Part shown: one piece after another, positions 36,006-46,517 of the stretch | How the letters are laid out: each line of letters opens with the position of its first letter | Position numbering within the stretch: the first letter of the stretch is position 1 | Source of the DNA: Batkoa obscura | Lineage: Eukaryota; Entomophthoromycota; Entomophthoromycetes; Entomophthorales; Batkoaceae | DNA length: 64,000 nt | Reading direction: 5' to 3' | Assembly: GCA_030770535.1 (NCBI GenBank) | Contig: JASVEC010000004.1 | Span: 372,001 to 436,000, forward strand | Program-made: the position numbers and the translations under genes | Notes under the pieces: generated by a model | Databases searched by the model: none | Told to the model about the DNA's origin: nothing | Seen by the model: the letters and a program-made list of their open reading frames with translations, nothing else

Positions 36006-37544
36006 TTATATCACTTTTTTTGATCTATCAGATACTGGATAACAGTGTAGTTTTTTACCACGTTTAATAAAATGTAAATACTTTTTAATACCTTTTATTT
36101 TTATTATTTTTTTCGTATCTTTGTTTCTTTCATACTTTTTAAAAATTATATTTATTTGCCCATTATTGACAGTTGAGTTATTAACTCTATTATTTTCACA
36201 AACAAAAATCTCAAATTTTGAAATTAATTGATCAATATCTTCTATTTTACCTAATGCTTCAAGACTATTTTTCCACTGTGAAAGATTTCCAAAATGTCCG
36301 TCAACTATACTTTTTCCATGGTGCTCAGCAAAAAAATTAAGATCAATATTTAAACTACTATTTATTTTATGAATTTCTTCAAATACATAATGTAAAAACT
36401 CTTGAGATTTAAAATGATATCCTGTATCTGCCCATATATTAATTTTTGTAAACTTTTTAAATAAAGGCTCTTTAGATATTAAATCAATTAAGCAATCTCC
36501 TGCGTATGCTGAATCATGATTTAATATTTCAGATAAATAATCAAAATAAATTTTGCCTGTTGTTTTATCGTTTTTTAAATACAAAACGCCAAACCCTAAT
36601 ACTGATATAGCTTGTTTGTTATAATGATCTAAGTTTATTGGATCTGGTCTCATTCCTATTTCCATATTTTGTTTAAAGTCTAAAATTATTATACAACTTC
36701 TATTATTTGATTTTTCAATACTTTCATTAAGTATGTTTTTTTGAGTATCAACACAAAATTCATGTAATTTATATAACCTTTTTCCTTTATTAAAAGATTC
36801 CTCTATCTCTGCTTTATTTTCTGTCGCTGTATTTATTTTATTTTCAAACAACTTTTTTCTAACTGTATACTGGGCACATATATTACATAAATCTGTTTTT
36901 CTTGCTGGATTTTTAAAATTATTTGGTATATATTTGAAAAATGTTAACCTAGCTACTGCTTTATCTTTTAAATCATTAAAATACTTACTGTATATCATTC
37001 TTCTACTTTTATTTAATATATATATATTCTCTGACGAATATTTATCATTATTTTTCTTACTAAATCTTGATGAAATAGTTGAATTATCAAGTAAATATTG
37101 TATAATAATCTCGATTTGCTCATCTTTAATTTTTCTTGTATTTTTGATAGTAGGTCGTAACGTTGATATTTTATTATTATTAATTATTTTTGAATAATCA
37201 TATTGATTTTTACTTGTATTAAATCCAAAACTTTTACATTCATCAAAAGAATATACTGAAGCTATAGTCGATAATAATGCTACTTGTTGGTTTTTATTTC
37301 CTGTTTCCCTTAAAGCACTAATTTTATACATTGCTTGATTAAGTTTGTTATTATTAATAGTAAAATTTAATAATATTTCTTTTCTTTTTTTTGTTTTATT
37401 ATAAAATTCCATAAACTTTGGGCTATTGTGAATAGTTGTTAAAATTGATGTAAATGAATTACAATGTTTATACAATGTGCTTCTCCCTATCGTATTAAAG
37501 TTTTTAGAAATTCCATTTCGAAGTTTAGTTATAAAAGCTTGCAT
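36006..37544 (-). CDS. Transposase of the 2.86-kb element, superfamily uncertain
   Basis: 512 residues, single exon, Lys/Asn/Ile-rich. After a helical N-terminal half there is a CxxC pair (KTDLCNICAQYTV). Then comes what looks like a DDE/D-type catalytic core: IIILDFKQNMEIGMRPDP (first D), INIWADTGYHFKSQEFLHY (second D), and NFFAEHHGKSIVDGHFGNLS (His/Gly/Lys block and a third acidic residue). The spacing and the RNase-H-like beta strands support a cut-and-paste transposase. The stop at 36006 falls right after a run of seven A. In the next frame the protein-like sequence continues for about 55 residues to 35844, so this copy may carry a one-base frameshift near its C-terminus. Confidence 0.75.
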   Translation of the reverse strand: MQAFITKLRNGISKNFNTIGRSTLYKHCNSFTSILTTIHNSPKFMEFYNKTKKRKEILLNFTINNNKLNQAMYKISALRETGNKNQQVALLSTIASVYSFDECKSFGFNTSKNQYDYSKIINNNKISTLRPTIKNTRKIKDEQIEIIIQYLLDNSTISSRFSKKNNDKYSSENIYILNKSRRMIYSKYFNDLKDKAVARLTFFKYIPNNFKNPARKTDLCNICAQYTVRKKLFENKINTATENKAEIEESFNKGKRLYKLHEFCVDTQKNILNESIEKSNNRSCIIILDFKQNMEIGMRPDPINLDHYNKQAISVLGFGVLYLKNDKTTGKIYFDYLSEILNHDSAYAGDCLIDLISKEPLFKKFTKINIWADTGYHFKSQEFLHYVFEEIHKINSSLNIDLNFFAEHHGKSIVDGHFGNLSQWKNSLEALGKIEDIDQLISKFEIFVCENNRVNNSTVNNGQINIIFKKYERNKDTKKIIKIKGIKKYLHFIKRGKKLHCYPVSDRSKKVI

Positions 37545-37635
37545 TTTGTTTTTATTTTAATAAAAAATAAAGTCAAATAACTATATAATTATATATTATA
37601 TAGCTATTGAATATTTAATAAAAAATACAAAACAC

Positions 37636-37996
37636 TGTGAAATATCGTTTCATCAGCTCTGTGATTGATTATCGCATAATAATCACTTAACTTGTTTACA
37701 AAACTAGTTGGAATATAAAAGAGATTCTTCAACATAATAGCTCAAGGCTTTTTGATTGAATTGTTCCCTAATATTTTACTTTTAATAAAGCCATTAAGTC
37801 TTTCTGACAATATCTTATGTAGATTTTACAGTAGTATCCTGTATTCTATTTATTTTACATAGCTCGTAGCTTATTGCGTATTACTCCTATTGATTTAAGT
37901 CTATCTTAGCTACATAAACTAAGGCCTTTTGACTTACGGCCAGTTGACTAAGCTAGAACTGGCTCTAACTCCAATTACTGAGTACTAACTTTCACA
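37636..37996 (+). mobile_element. Solo LTR A (361 bp), nested in the DNA transposon
   Basis: Begins TGTGAAAT and ends CTTTCACA, the TG...CA inverted ends of a retroviral-type LTR. Flanks are AACAC and AACAT, close to a 5-bp target duplication. It carries a TATAAAAGAG promoter-like block and matches solo LTR B (48323-48787, opposite orientation) over most of its length, with moderate divergence. No internal coding part remains, so it is a fossil, probably left by LTR-LTR recombination. It lies between the transposase start and the right end of the transposon, so it is younger than that insertion. Confidence 0.7.
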
Positions 37997-38181
37997 AACA
38001 TATAATCAAAAAAATAAAATAAAATAAAATAAATAAAATAAGTCTTTAAGTTAAATTTTTATATTTAGTTTTAAGCTTTTTAAATTTAGCTGATCATACA
38101 TTAAAGACTTACAAATTTAAAAACTTAAAATTTGGATTAATTTCTAGTTAAATTCTGAAACCAATTCGGACACCCCCATAT

Positions 38182-38814
38182 GGTATTTTTTACTACTCAA
38201 GTTCCGGTTTTTTTCAAAAAACTTACTCCGGTCTCTTAACAACTATATCCCGAGTTTTTATTTTGTATTAGATCTCTTCATACCGTGACTACCTTTCTTG
38301 TTTCATTTTTCAAACAAGAAGAAATTAAAAAATATTAGTTAAATGTTAAAATAAGCAAGAAAAGTTGAAAATTACTATAAGAAATTGCATGTTATATCCA
38401 TAAGTTAAGGGACTAAAGATAAGCGCATTATCTCAGGAAACTAAAAATTGTTCATTCTTTAAGATTGTAATTTCTAACAATATGACTAACAATCAATTGA
38501 ATAAAAAAGAACGAGTTTTAGATTATAAACCTGGCAAATAATGTGTTCGGATCTTAAGCTTAAAATAAAAAACTAATTAAAAAGTTAAAAAAACATTAAT
38601 TTAATTTAATTGTATAATGTTTTTTGTATACATTTTTGAAGTATATTCTTATAACAAAGATTTGATTATTTTTAGAAATCAATTATATATTAGAATAAAA
38701 TTATAGCTTATTTATTTATGATTTATATCTGCAACTTAATTTAAACTTTTATTTATGAAATAATATTCTTTATTTTGCAGTAATTAATAGTTAACTGCTA
38801 TAACACTTCTTCTA
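38182..38814. other. AT-rich spacer
   Basis: No gene recognised. A short inverted pair TTCCGG...CCGG flanks a T-run at 38205-38240. Confidence 0.45.
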
Positions 38815-39357
38815 TTACAACCATCGTTTCCCTACTAACGGCTGCGGATTTGCTTTGATCTTACTACTTTTATTGAATAACTCTTTAGAATCTTTGTATT
38901 TTTTCTGCCATCTTTTTTGTGTAGCCAATCCTTTTATATTAATGGCTTCCCCTAGTCTCTTTTTTTCTTGAGAAATAACTCCTTTAGCAATAGTATAAGC
39001 AATATAAAGTGTACAGACTGCTTTTTCTATAGACACTCCTTATTTGACTACCATTTCGCGTAAATACATTTCATCTTTATCATTTAACATAGTATGTTTT
39101 TGAGCAATAAAATCTTTTATTTCATATTATTCTTGAAGACTCCTTTCTCCAGCTTTTACACTTCCTTTAGTTTTTTTCTCTTGATTAGTAATATTTTTTT
39201 CGGAACCGCAATTTACAGATAACTCCTTAGTACTTTCACTTATACTCTTTTTCTGTTTAATTACTGGCTTCAGTAAATTCCTTTTAGCTTTACTCTTAAT
39301 TTTATAATGGAACTGTTGATCACTATTGGTTTGTTTCTTACTTACCTTTTTACCCAT
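38815..39357 (-). pseudogene. Lysine-rich protein gene relic, family unknown
   Basis: A single minus frame of 181 codons from an ATG at 39357, interrupted by two in-frame TAA codons (at about 39127 and 39037). It begins MGKKVSKKQTNSDQQ, a basic, nuclear-looking N-terminus. The middle has AQKHTMLNDKDEMYLREMVV and the end has TQKRWQKKYKDSKELF. Lack of frame changes suggests recent loss or a read-through-prone gene. I cannot name the family. Confidence 0.45.
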
Positions 39358-40152
39358 TAAGACTTAAAACTAAAATGGAATGAAACGTAATTTAAACTAA
39401 ATATCAAATGTTTCAATTTTGATATCAAGTAAAAAAATTTAAATATTTTAAACTATGTTTTGCTTCTTACCTGATGGAGTTCTATATTGTCTTTTCAATC
39501 TTATAAAGCGTGAAGTTCAAAGTTTATACACTTGCTTCTTTTTTTATTAAAATTAATAATTATAACAAAAACAATAATAATTTAAACAATAATTAAAATT
39601 ATTGTTAACTATTTTTTATCTTTATTTCTTGCTAAGAATTTCTCTTTAAATAGTAGTTAGGGATAGAGGATATGTACCTATTATTATTTATTTAACCTAT
39701 TTTATTATTTATATAGCCTATTTTATTTTTTGAACTAATACCAATTTATGGTTGTATTGATCTACTGGTTTTAACTTTTCGGTCCCAGTTGTTTAGTTAA
39801 TTTTCAGTCAGAATAACTGAAGTTTCAATTTTTGTTCAATTTTTGTTCAATTTTTGTTAACAAAAAATTCATAAAAATTATCAATAAAATGCAAAAACAA
39901 AATAGTCACACATTATTAAATAGTAATACTTCACCAAATATACTAACAATAAATCGTAGCGTTCATTTGTTTTATTATATTGATGATCCTTTATCCATAA
40001 AATTAATATAGAATATTGTTAAATACTGGAACTAAAAAGATATTGCTATATGCAATAAATCCTAAAAGAAATTATAATTATAAAAATTAGATTAAATTTT
40101 GAAAACAATATAAATTAAAATAAAGTTTAATTTATTTAATATAAACTCCTCC
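39358..40152. other. AT-rich spacer with 11-bp tandem repeat
   Basis: Three direct copies of CAATTTTTGTT at about 39829-39860. Otherwise featureless. Confidence 0.5.
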
Positions 40153-40869
40153 TTACTCCTTTAGCGTAAATTTGGGACGTTTATCCGAATATTTAATACC
40201 CTCAGTAGCTTCTTTAATCTCTGATATATTACCCAAAATAGTCATATACCTACTAAAATCAGAATATTTCTCACGATCCTGTTTACTTAAAAAATAGGAA
40301 TATAGTATTTCACAACAGATAAAGATTGATATCCGCTATAGTGATCCGATTTCTCACTAAATAGTGTTTTCCAATTAATTCATTATTAAGATAATTTAAC
40401 GAATACTCAAATTGTTTATAATGTTTAGTTTGTAATGCTTCATTATATTCACCATAACCAAGATAAGGTAATAAAATTGAAATGAAAATTAGAGAAATGG
40501 AAGATTCAGCAAAAAACAAATATTGATGAATTTTGGATGTTTCATTTGCATTTTGACCTAGCAATGGGTTGTTATCTTTTTTGGATGCTATATACAATGA
40601 TATTGCTGCTAATTCTGTTAATATTAAACCATCTTTAGTTTCAAATCTTGGGGCTTGGCCTAAAGAGAATTTTTTTAGATATTCAGGAGTTTTGTTGTCT
40701 ATACCAAATAAAAAGTTGGAGTCAAAATCAATTTCGGTTCCACATGATTTGGCAGTGACTAAAGATTTATACACTCGAGAGTTTCTTTGGATCCGTACAA
40801 ATGCTATAAAACTTAGTAAATAAAATATTATAAATAAAACAATATTATAATTATACCAATTGATATCAT
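40153..40869 (-). pseudogene. eEF1B-gamma-like GST domain gene relic B
   Basis: The better-preserved copy. Exon 1 (ATG at 40869, MISI) joins through a 50-nt intron to NSRVYKSLVTAKSCGTEIDF. It continues through YLKKFSLGQAPRFETKDGL, NNPLLGQNANETSKIHQYLF, the GST-C helices and LVRNRITIADINLYL. There the frame breaks (about 40310) by one base relative to relic A, and resumes as YFLSKQDREKYSDFSRYM to a stop at 40153. The N-terminal pattern fits the GST-like domain of eEF1B-gamma, but the EF1G domain is missing. The two relics have different lesions, so they decayed separately or one lesion is a sequence error. Confidence 0.7.
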
Positions 40870-41947
40870 TGTTGTATTAATAGTTAAAATTAAATTGAAT
40901 TATGCCATTTTGGTGGACATTTATACTTATTTGATTGTTAGTTGATGTAAATTAAATATACAAGACATAATAAATTTTGACAAGATCATCTTGTTTTAAA
41001 AAATTCAATGAGGCTTTATTATATGATTAATACAAAATGTAATTAAAGGATTTATTAAGATATTAACGCAAGTTGACCTATATCTAAATAGCAAGTTGTG
41101 GTTTATGCTGGTTGTTTGATAAGGGTTAGTCCATGACTGAATATATATCGGAATGTCTGTTTTTATTTCTTTATTTCGTGTATTAGGTATGAAATATAAA
41201 ATTTATACTACTTTGTTAATTAAATCCTTAAACAAAATACATTTCAGATTATTTTTTTAAGTTGGCATACAATCATTATTTACTATTTAAGTTTTGACTT
41301 TTGAAAAAACATTGTTCCAGATTTTAAGCAAATGATTACCAGCTTTGAGGGCTTTGAGTAGAACTGCTTGGTGTCTTTCAAAGTACCATAGTTTATGCTA
41401 CTGAAATAAGATATGAGTAAATTATTTACTTTGTTGCTACTTTCATTTAAAAATAAAATGATAATAATTAAAATGATTAGAACAAGTATTGAAATTAAAA
41501 AAATAACAAATTATAAAGTTTGCTTACATTTGTAATTTTAACGATACAAAAATAAAAATCGGTGGATAGTTGTTAAACCGGGAAAATTCAAACCGGAACT
41601 TAAATAGAAAACACTATATTAAAATCAATATTGTGGTGTCAAACTACTCAACTCTGTGTTCTTCATCTAATAGTCTCATAAGTAGATTATTATCTTACTA
41701 CCCTCCCTTCTTGATCGCTTGTATTACATGTCTCTTTGGAATCCACTTCCTCAACTGAATCTTCATAACTCCTCTTACTTATTTCACTATGGTTTTCTTA
41801 TGGAACAAATCGCTACCCGGCTCAGGTAAAGATCAAAGAAAACATAAACCATTGTAGCAGACTACGTGTATTTTTAAAAAGTAAAGGAACCGAAAACAAT
41901 TAAAATATAGGTTTATTAATATACAATAACAATTAGATTAGGAGGAA
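40870..41947. other. Upstream flank of relic B and AT-rich spacer
   Basis: The first 240 bp resemble the flank of relic A. The remainder to 41947 contains a somewhat GC-richer patch at 41690-41830 with no recognisable gene. A 62-codon chance frame at 41570-41758 is not convincing. Confidence 0.45.
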
Positions 41948-43633
41948 TTAATGTTTTTTACTTTCGAGTTTTAACTCACCTTGCAAAATCAAGTTTTCTC
42001 CTTCATGCTTGAGCTCTTCTTTATGTAATAACTTTCCTAATAATACCTTAGCTTTTCCTTTGAGTTTATCAGTGTGACCACCTGAATTTCTTTTGTCATT
42101 TGAATCATGGTCACCAACATGATGATCCTTAGTACCTATAACGTTATGATCTTTGGTATTTGTAACTTCGTTTTCAGTTCTTAATACACTGGTTTCTTTG
42201 TGGTCTATATTTACATTATTATTTAATGGATTGGCTTTAGCAACATCATCTGGTTTTGTTCCAACGTGAATAGGATCATTAGCGGCAATATCATCTATGT
42301 TACATTTACCATCATTATCATTTAGAACTCCATCTTTAGTACCATGTAATTTAGTATCATGAGCTTTATTATCATGAGCTTTATTATCATGTACTGTAGT
42401 ATTGTGTAAGTTATTATCACGTACTTTAGTATCATCTAATTCAGGCTTGGCTACAGTTGAGCTAGCAAGAAGAGGATTGGCGCTAGAAACTGCGGTCCCA
42501 GTTCCAGCAATTGCAGCAGATGGGATAATAGAATGCTTTACTTTACTAGTATGACTGTCGTGATGAATATCATAGGCACGATTATCATGTCTTAAATCAT
42601 GACTATTTTTCTCATGCTTTAAAGTGTGACCATGTTTATTATGGGCTGAGTCATGCTGTACTTTTGAAGCATCAGGGTAATGAGTATCAATTATACCAGG
42701 CATTGGAGTTGCTGCTAAACCGGTTAATTTCTTTTCACCAGTATGGATATGTGGATGAGATTTATGCTCAGCATCGTTAAGATTATCAGTACCTGTAATT
42801 GATACATGATGTTTATTATCAAGATCTCCGTTTGAATTAACTGAGTAGTTAGTATCTCTTACGCTGTTATTTAAATCATGATTTCCTGTACTATTATTAT
42901 GAAGTTGGTCACTGGTAGTATTGTTTAATACTGAAGTGTTATGCTCAAATGGTTGGTTTTTAAACTCTTCATTTGTAATATGTTCTGGGATTGGCTTAAA
43001 ATTATTAGAAGTAACAACGTTGTTATTTGAATTATCATAGTGGTCAGTAGTGTTAGAAATACTACTTAAATTACCATGAGTATTAGATATAACTCCATTG
43101 TTATTTGAATTGTTATAGTTATCACCAGCAACAAGGTTGTTGTTTAAATTTCCATGATTAGAAGTAGTAGAGTTACCGTTTAAGTTGTCATGGCGATTGG
43201 TAGCAGAAGGGATGTCGTTTAAATCGTTATGATGATTACTGTTATCAAGGTTGATATTTAAATTAGTATGGTTACCACCAGTAGTAGTAAAGCTACTTAA
43301 TTTGTTATGTTGATTACTATTAGTGATGCTATCTAAATTGATATGGTGGTTAGTAGGAGAAAGTTTACTATTTAAATTATTATGATGATTAGTAGTAGTG
43401 TTGATAGGATTGTTACTTAAATCAACATGTTCATTACCAGTTACATGGGTGTTATTTGAACTAAGATGATCATTATTTAAAGCTCCATGGTTACCAGTAG
43501 TAGTAGTAGTAGTATTACCGTTTAAACCATCGGTATGACCGAATGCAGAATTTGTAGTGTTAGAAATGCTATCTTTGGGGTATTCCGAGTTAAGGTGATG
43601 GGTTTGAGTGTTATTATTTTCTGTAAGATTCAT
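41948..43633 (-). CDS. Asn/His-rich disordered protein with CsbD-like C-terminus
   Basis: 561 residues, single exon. The first 250 residues are degenerate repeats around a core of xHxNLNxNxxxxxNHHxNL. The middle is His/Asp/Lys-rich (HDNKAHDNKAHDTKLHGTK). Around residues 370-390 there is one Ala/Ser hydrophobic patch (IIPSAAIAGTGTAVSSA). The last 40 residues (KLKGKAKVLLGKLLHKEELK, then HEGENLILQGELKLE) look like a CsbD domain, a small stress-induced helical module of bacteria and fungi. No signal peptide. I infer a stress, spore or desiccation role from CsbD and the LEA-like composition. A TATA box (43674-43681) and a TTACGTCA site lie just upstream. Confidence 0.65.
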   Translation of the reverse strand: MNLTENNNTQTHHLNSEYPKDSISNTTNSAFGHTDGLNGNTTTTTTGNHGALNNDHLSSNNTHVTGNEHVDLSNNPINTTTNHHNNLNSKLSPTNHHINLDSITNSNQHNKLSSFTTTGGNHTNLNINLDNSNHHNDLNDIPSATNRHDNLNGNSTTSNHGNLNNNLVAGDNYNNSNNNGVISNTHGNLSSISNTTDHYDNSNNNVVTSNNFKPIPEHITNEEFKNQPFEHNTSVLNNTTSDQLHNNSTGNHDLNNSVRDTNYSVNSNGDLDNKHHVSITGTDNLNDAEHKSHPHIHTGEKKLTGLAATPMPGIIDTHYPDASKVQHDSAHNKHGHTLKHEKNSHDLRHDNRAYDIHHDSHTSKVKHSIIPSAAIAGTGTAVSSANPLLASSTVAKPELDDTKVRDNNLHNTTVHDNKAHDNKAHDTKLHGTKDGVLNDNDGKCNIDDIAANDPIHVGTKPDDVAKANPLNNNVNIDHKETSVLRTENEVTNTKDHNVIGTKDHHVGDHDSNDKRNSGGHTDKLKGKAKVLLGKLLHKEELKHEGENLILQGELKLESKKH

Positions 43634-45017
43634 TTTGATTATTTATTTTTTATAAAGTATGCAATACTCATTGTTTATATACTAAAGTTTCAAATGTTTA
43701 ATTTTATGACGTAACTAAATGCGATCAGAGTTTGGATAGATGTAAAAATGACCTCATTTTTAAAAGATTATTGAGTTTATGTAAGTTAATAATGTTATTA
43801 ATGGATGGTTGTCCTCATTATAACAACTATTACAAAGTTTATGATTTTAATTGATGGATTTGTACCGATACATGATTTTTATTACAATATTGTTTTGAAT
43901 AAAGCTTATTAGTTAAATTTTATATTATATTATTTTAATATCGAATTACTGATACAAAAACAGTAGTAATTAAAGACCTATCAATGACAGTTATGAGTTT
44001 CTCTAAAGACATCAAAATTTTATACCAGTAAAAAAACTGATATTTCAACTTATGACTATTTCATTACCTATATTATATCAATCGAAATTTTATATTTTTA
44101 ATATTTTTGTTTATTTTTAAATTTTAACCTTAATTTTAAAAATTCGGCTTTATTACCAATTATGAGATCACTTTAATTATTTTGTTAAAAATGTTTTAGA
44201 TCATTTTAATTTTAAATTCTTAATTTACTATAAATATTTTGTTGTTGCAAAAAGGTTAATATGATTGGTTCTTTCACGAATTTAAATGTTTATTAAAATA
44301 AGAGTATAGTATTATTTTATAACTAATAACTATATTGTAGTGTAAATTTTTATTTAGAGTATAGTTTCAAAGTGTAAATTAAAAGAGCTATATTCAATTT
44401 TTTTTCATTGTAAAGTGTTTATAAAGGATAAAATATCTATTTTTATTAAATAAACTTGTATACGTCAATATTGGTTTTTTGTATCCTAGTATAACTCATA
44501 TTTCTATGTTTGATGATTTTTTAGTAAATAAGGTTTCAAAAGGGGTTTAAAGTTCAACCTCATCTCAAAGTACATACTTTCTATTAGTTTACTGTATATA
44601 AAAGTGACTTTAAGGGTCATTAAGGGGATGAGATAAGGTATATCAACTATTTAAGTAAGCTCAAATTTTTCTAATAAAAAAGACCGTGTAAATAAAACCT
44701 TGAATACTTCCAAGCTTCAACCCAGTTACTTTTAGTGCATGGTTCTTATTTTCCCATCGTATGATGTTTATTCCAAGCTTTGCTAGAAAATTGAAATTAT
44801 CGATTTGAAACTATATTTGTATATTTAGATTTTAAGAACTTGTTAAAAATTCATATTTCCTGTGTTTGTCTCGAAAAGTTTTTAAATAGAACATTGACAC
44901 ATCATTTCTTTTCGATGAGGTCCGTGACATCATCATGATGAGATAAAAATATTAGAGTATATAAACAGAATATAAATGTGTTAAAAGGTAAATAAAACAA
45001 AATAAAATAAAAGCAAT
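43634..45017. promoter_or_regulatory. Divergent promoter region of the Asn-rich gene cluster
   Basis: 1.4 kb between the CsbD-type gene (minus) and the first tandem Asn-rich gene (plus). On the left it holds TGACGTAA at 43707-43714 and a TATA box. On the right it holds the block CGTGACATCA plus ATGATGAGATAA (44923-44946) and TATATAAA (44958-44965). About 300 bp before 45018 are also similar to the DNA before the second tandem gene at 46602. Confidence 0.55.
44923..44965 (+). promoter_or_regulatory. CRE-like block and TATA box of Asn-rich gene 1
   Basis: The block CGTGACATCA followed by ATGATGAGATAA matches the block before gene 2 (46518-46541) at 22 of 24 positions. TGACATCA is one base from the bZIP/ATF site TGACGTCA, and GATAA fits a GATA-factor site. 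A TATA box follows 11 bp later. The start codon is about 50 bp downstream. Confidence 0.6.
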
Positions 45018-45995
45018 ATGTATAGTGAAAACCAAAATCAATTAAATTCCACTCATAATAAGGGTTCCAACTTCAATAACCTTGACTCTAACCAAGCCCA
45101 TACTACAGGTTCCGGCATAAAATCCACTGCCACAGGTCCCAATGTTGTAAAGAATTCTACCTATGACAATAACGTTAACTCATCTAATGCTACTGGTGTA
45201 AGTAGCAATCCAACCCACAAGCAATACAATGATTTAAACTCGGCGTCATATAATGCTAATAACACTAACGACCTTGCCAATCTCAATACTGCCACTGCCA
45301 CTGCCACTGCCGCGAGTGGTAAACCAAGCAATAATCATCTCAACAATTTGAATTCAGAGACATACAACAGTAATACTGTTAATACCAGTACCACTAATCA
45401 TAGTTATACCCCAAGTGAGACTCAGAATAGCACCACATTTAATAATTCTAACAACAAGACTGGATTAAACAATAACTTTGACAATTCCCTTGGCACCAAT
45501 AAGTATAATACCCAATACAACGATAATAATGAAACTTATGATCATGACCGTGTCAATCCTAATACTAATATCCATTCTATCAACAATCAAGCCCATGGAA
45601 ATAATACTTTAGCTGATCCTATCAATGATCATAACAGAGTCAACAATAACCTTACTCATTCTAATGCTGGTGATAAGCATTATAACGACCACTCTAATCA
45701 TGGTAAAACTCATGGAACAGCACTAGGCAGTATGGCTATTGCTATGGGTGCTAATTCGGCAGATATGGCTTGTGTTATGGCATCTCAAGAAGAAAGCAGA
45801 CAGCATGAGAATCAACTCAGTGATTTTAATCAAACTCATCCAAATCAACAATATAATGATTTAAATCAAACCCATAGTAATACTCATACTACTCAATCAC
45901 ATCATAAGGTAGATCATAGTGATACTAAACATCATGAAGAGGGCGGTATTAAAGAAAAAGTAAAACATGCTATTGATAAAGTATTTCACCATTAA
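45018..45995 (+). CDS. Asn-rich disordered protein 1 with basic amphipathic C-terminus
   Basis: 325 residues, single exon, very rich in Asn, Thr, Ser and His; predicted disordered. Local repeats include LNSxxYNxNN and NNNHLNNLNSETYN. Residues about 230-265 form the only hydrophobic patch (GSMAIAMGANSADMACVMAS). The C-terminus EEGGIKEKVKHAIDKVFHH can form an amphipathic, Lys-rich helix. It recalls, without matching, the K-segment of dehydrins. Paralogous to the gene at 46602. No signal peptide or membrane span. Function unknown; I infer a stress-protectant role. Confidence 0.7.
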   Translation: MYSENQNQLNSTHNKGSNFNNLDSNQAHTTGSGIKSTATGPNVVKNSTYDNNVNSSNATGVSSNPTHKQYNDLNSASYNANNTNDLANLNTATATATAASGKPSNNHLNNLNSETYNSNTVNTSTTNHSYTPSETQNSTTFNNSNNKTGLNNNFDNSLGTNKYNTQYNDNNETYDHDRVNPNTNIHSINNQAHGNNTLADPINDHNRVNNNLTHSNAGDKHYNDHSNHGKTHGTALGSMAIAMGANSADMACVMASQEESRQHENQLSDFNQTHPNQQYNDLNQTHSNTHTTQSHHKVDHSDTKHHEEGGIKEKVKHAIDKVFHH

Positions 45996-46081
45996 GTTTT
46001 TGTAAATAAATAATTTATACTGTAATTTTTGTTTCTTATTTTCATTATAATTTTAATCATATTTTTGTAAAACAGTAATAT

Positions 46082-46173
46082 AGCTAAATGTTTTTTTGTG
46101 TTCTTTTACTAGTTTTTCTGCTTAATAGCGCTCAAAATAAGGAAAAATAAATTAAAACAAAAAAGACACTCCT
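46082..46173. mobile_element. MITE copy 5, degenerate
   Basis: Similar to the other four MITE copies, with the AGCGCT centre kept and ATAT on the left (46078-46081). The right end is eroded. It lies between the two tandem Asn-rich genes, just after the first one's 3' end. Confidence 0.55.
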
Positions 46174-46517
46174 ATTTTATTTATTTATTTTAGTTTAAAA
46201 ATGGTTCTATGGGTTTTAAGTTATTGAGGCGATAGGTAGCCATTTATCAGCTGTCTAAACAAGGTATAATTTTAATAATGAAAACTATAACAACAATACT
46301 TTATTGCATTTCTCTCATTAAACCCTCGGTTATCTTTAGTTATTTAAGGTTCTTATCATTTCCCATTGTATGATTATTATTTCAATTCTACTGGAAAATT
46401 AAAATTCTTGATTTAGAACTATATTTGTAGTTATGAATTTTTCATGTTTCATGTATTTTTCATGATAAGCCTTTAGAAAAAATAATGACACATTATTTTT
46501 GTTTTTTTGAAAAAAAT

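Larger units (their letters stand above)
35316..38177. mobile_element. DNA transposon, 2.86 kb, with terminal inverted repeats
   Basis: The ends are GGGGGTGTCCGAATTG on the left and its exact complement on the right. The match extends to about 22 bp with one mismatch. ATAT flanks both sides (35312-35315, 38178-38181), consistent with a 4-bp target duplication, though ATAT may also be a preferred site. Inside are one long transposase frame (36006-37544, minus), a 17-bp foldback at 35690-35831, and a solo LTR at 37636-37996. The superfamily is uncertain: the transposase has no hAT, Tc1 or piggyBac hallmark I can see. Only one full copy is in the window. Confidence 0.8.

Noticed and set aside
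41570-41758. Short plus frame with a hydrophobic end
   Set aside because: No good start context, no motif, and it lies in a spacer with mixed composition.
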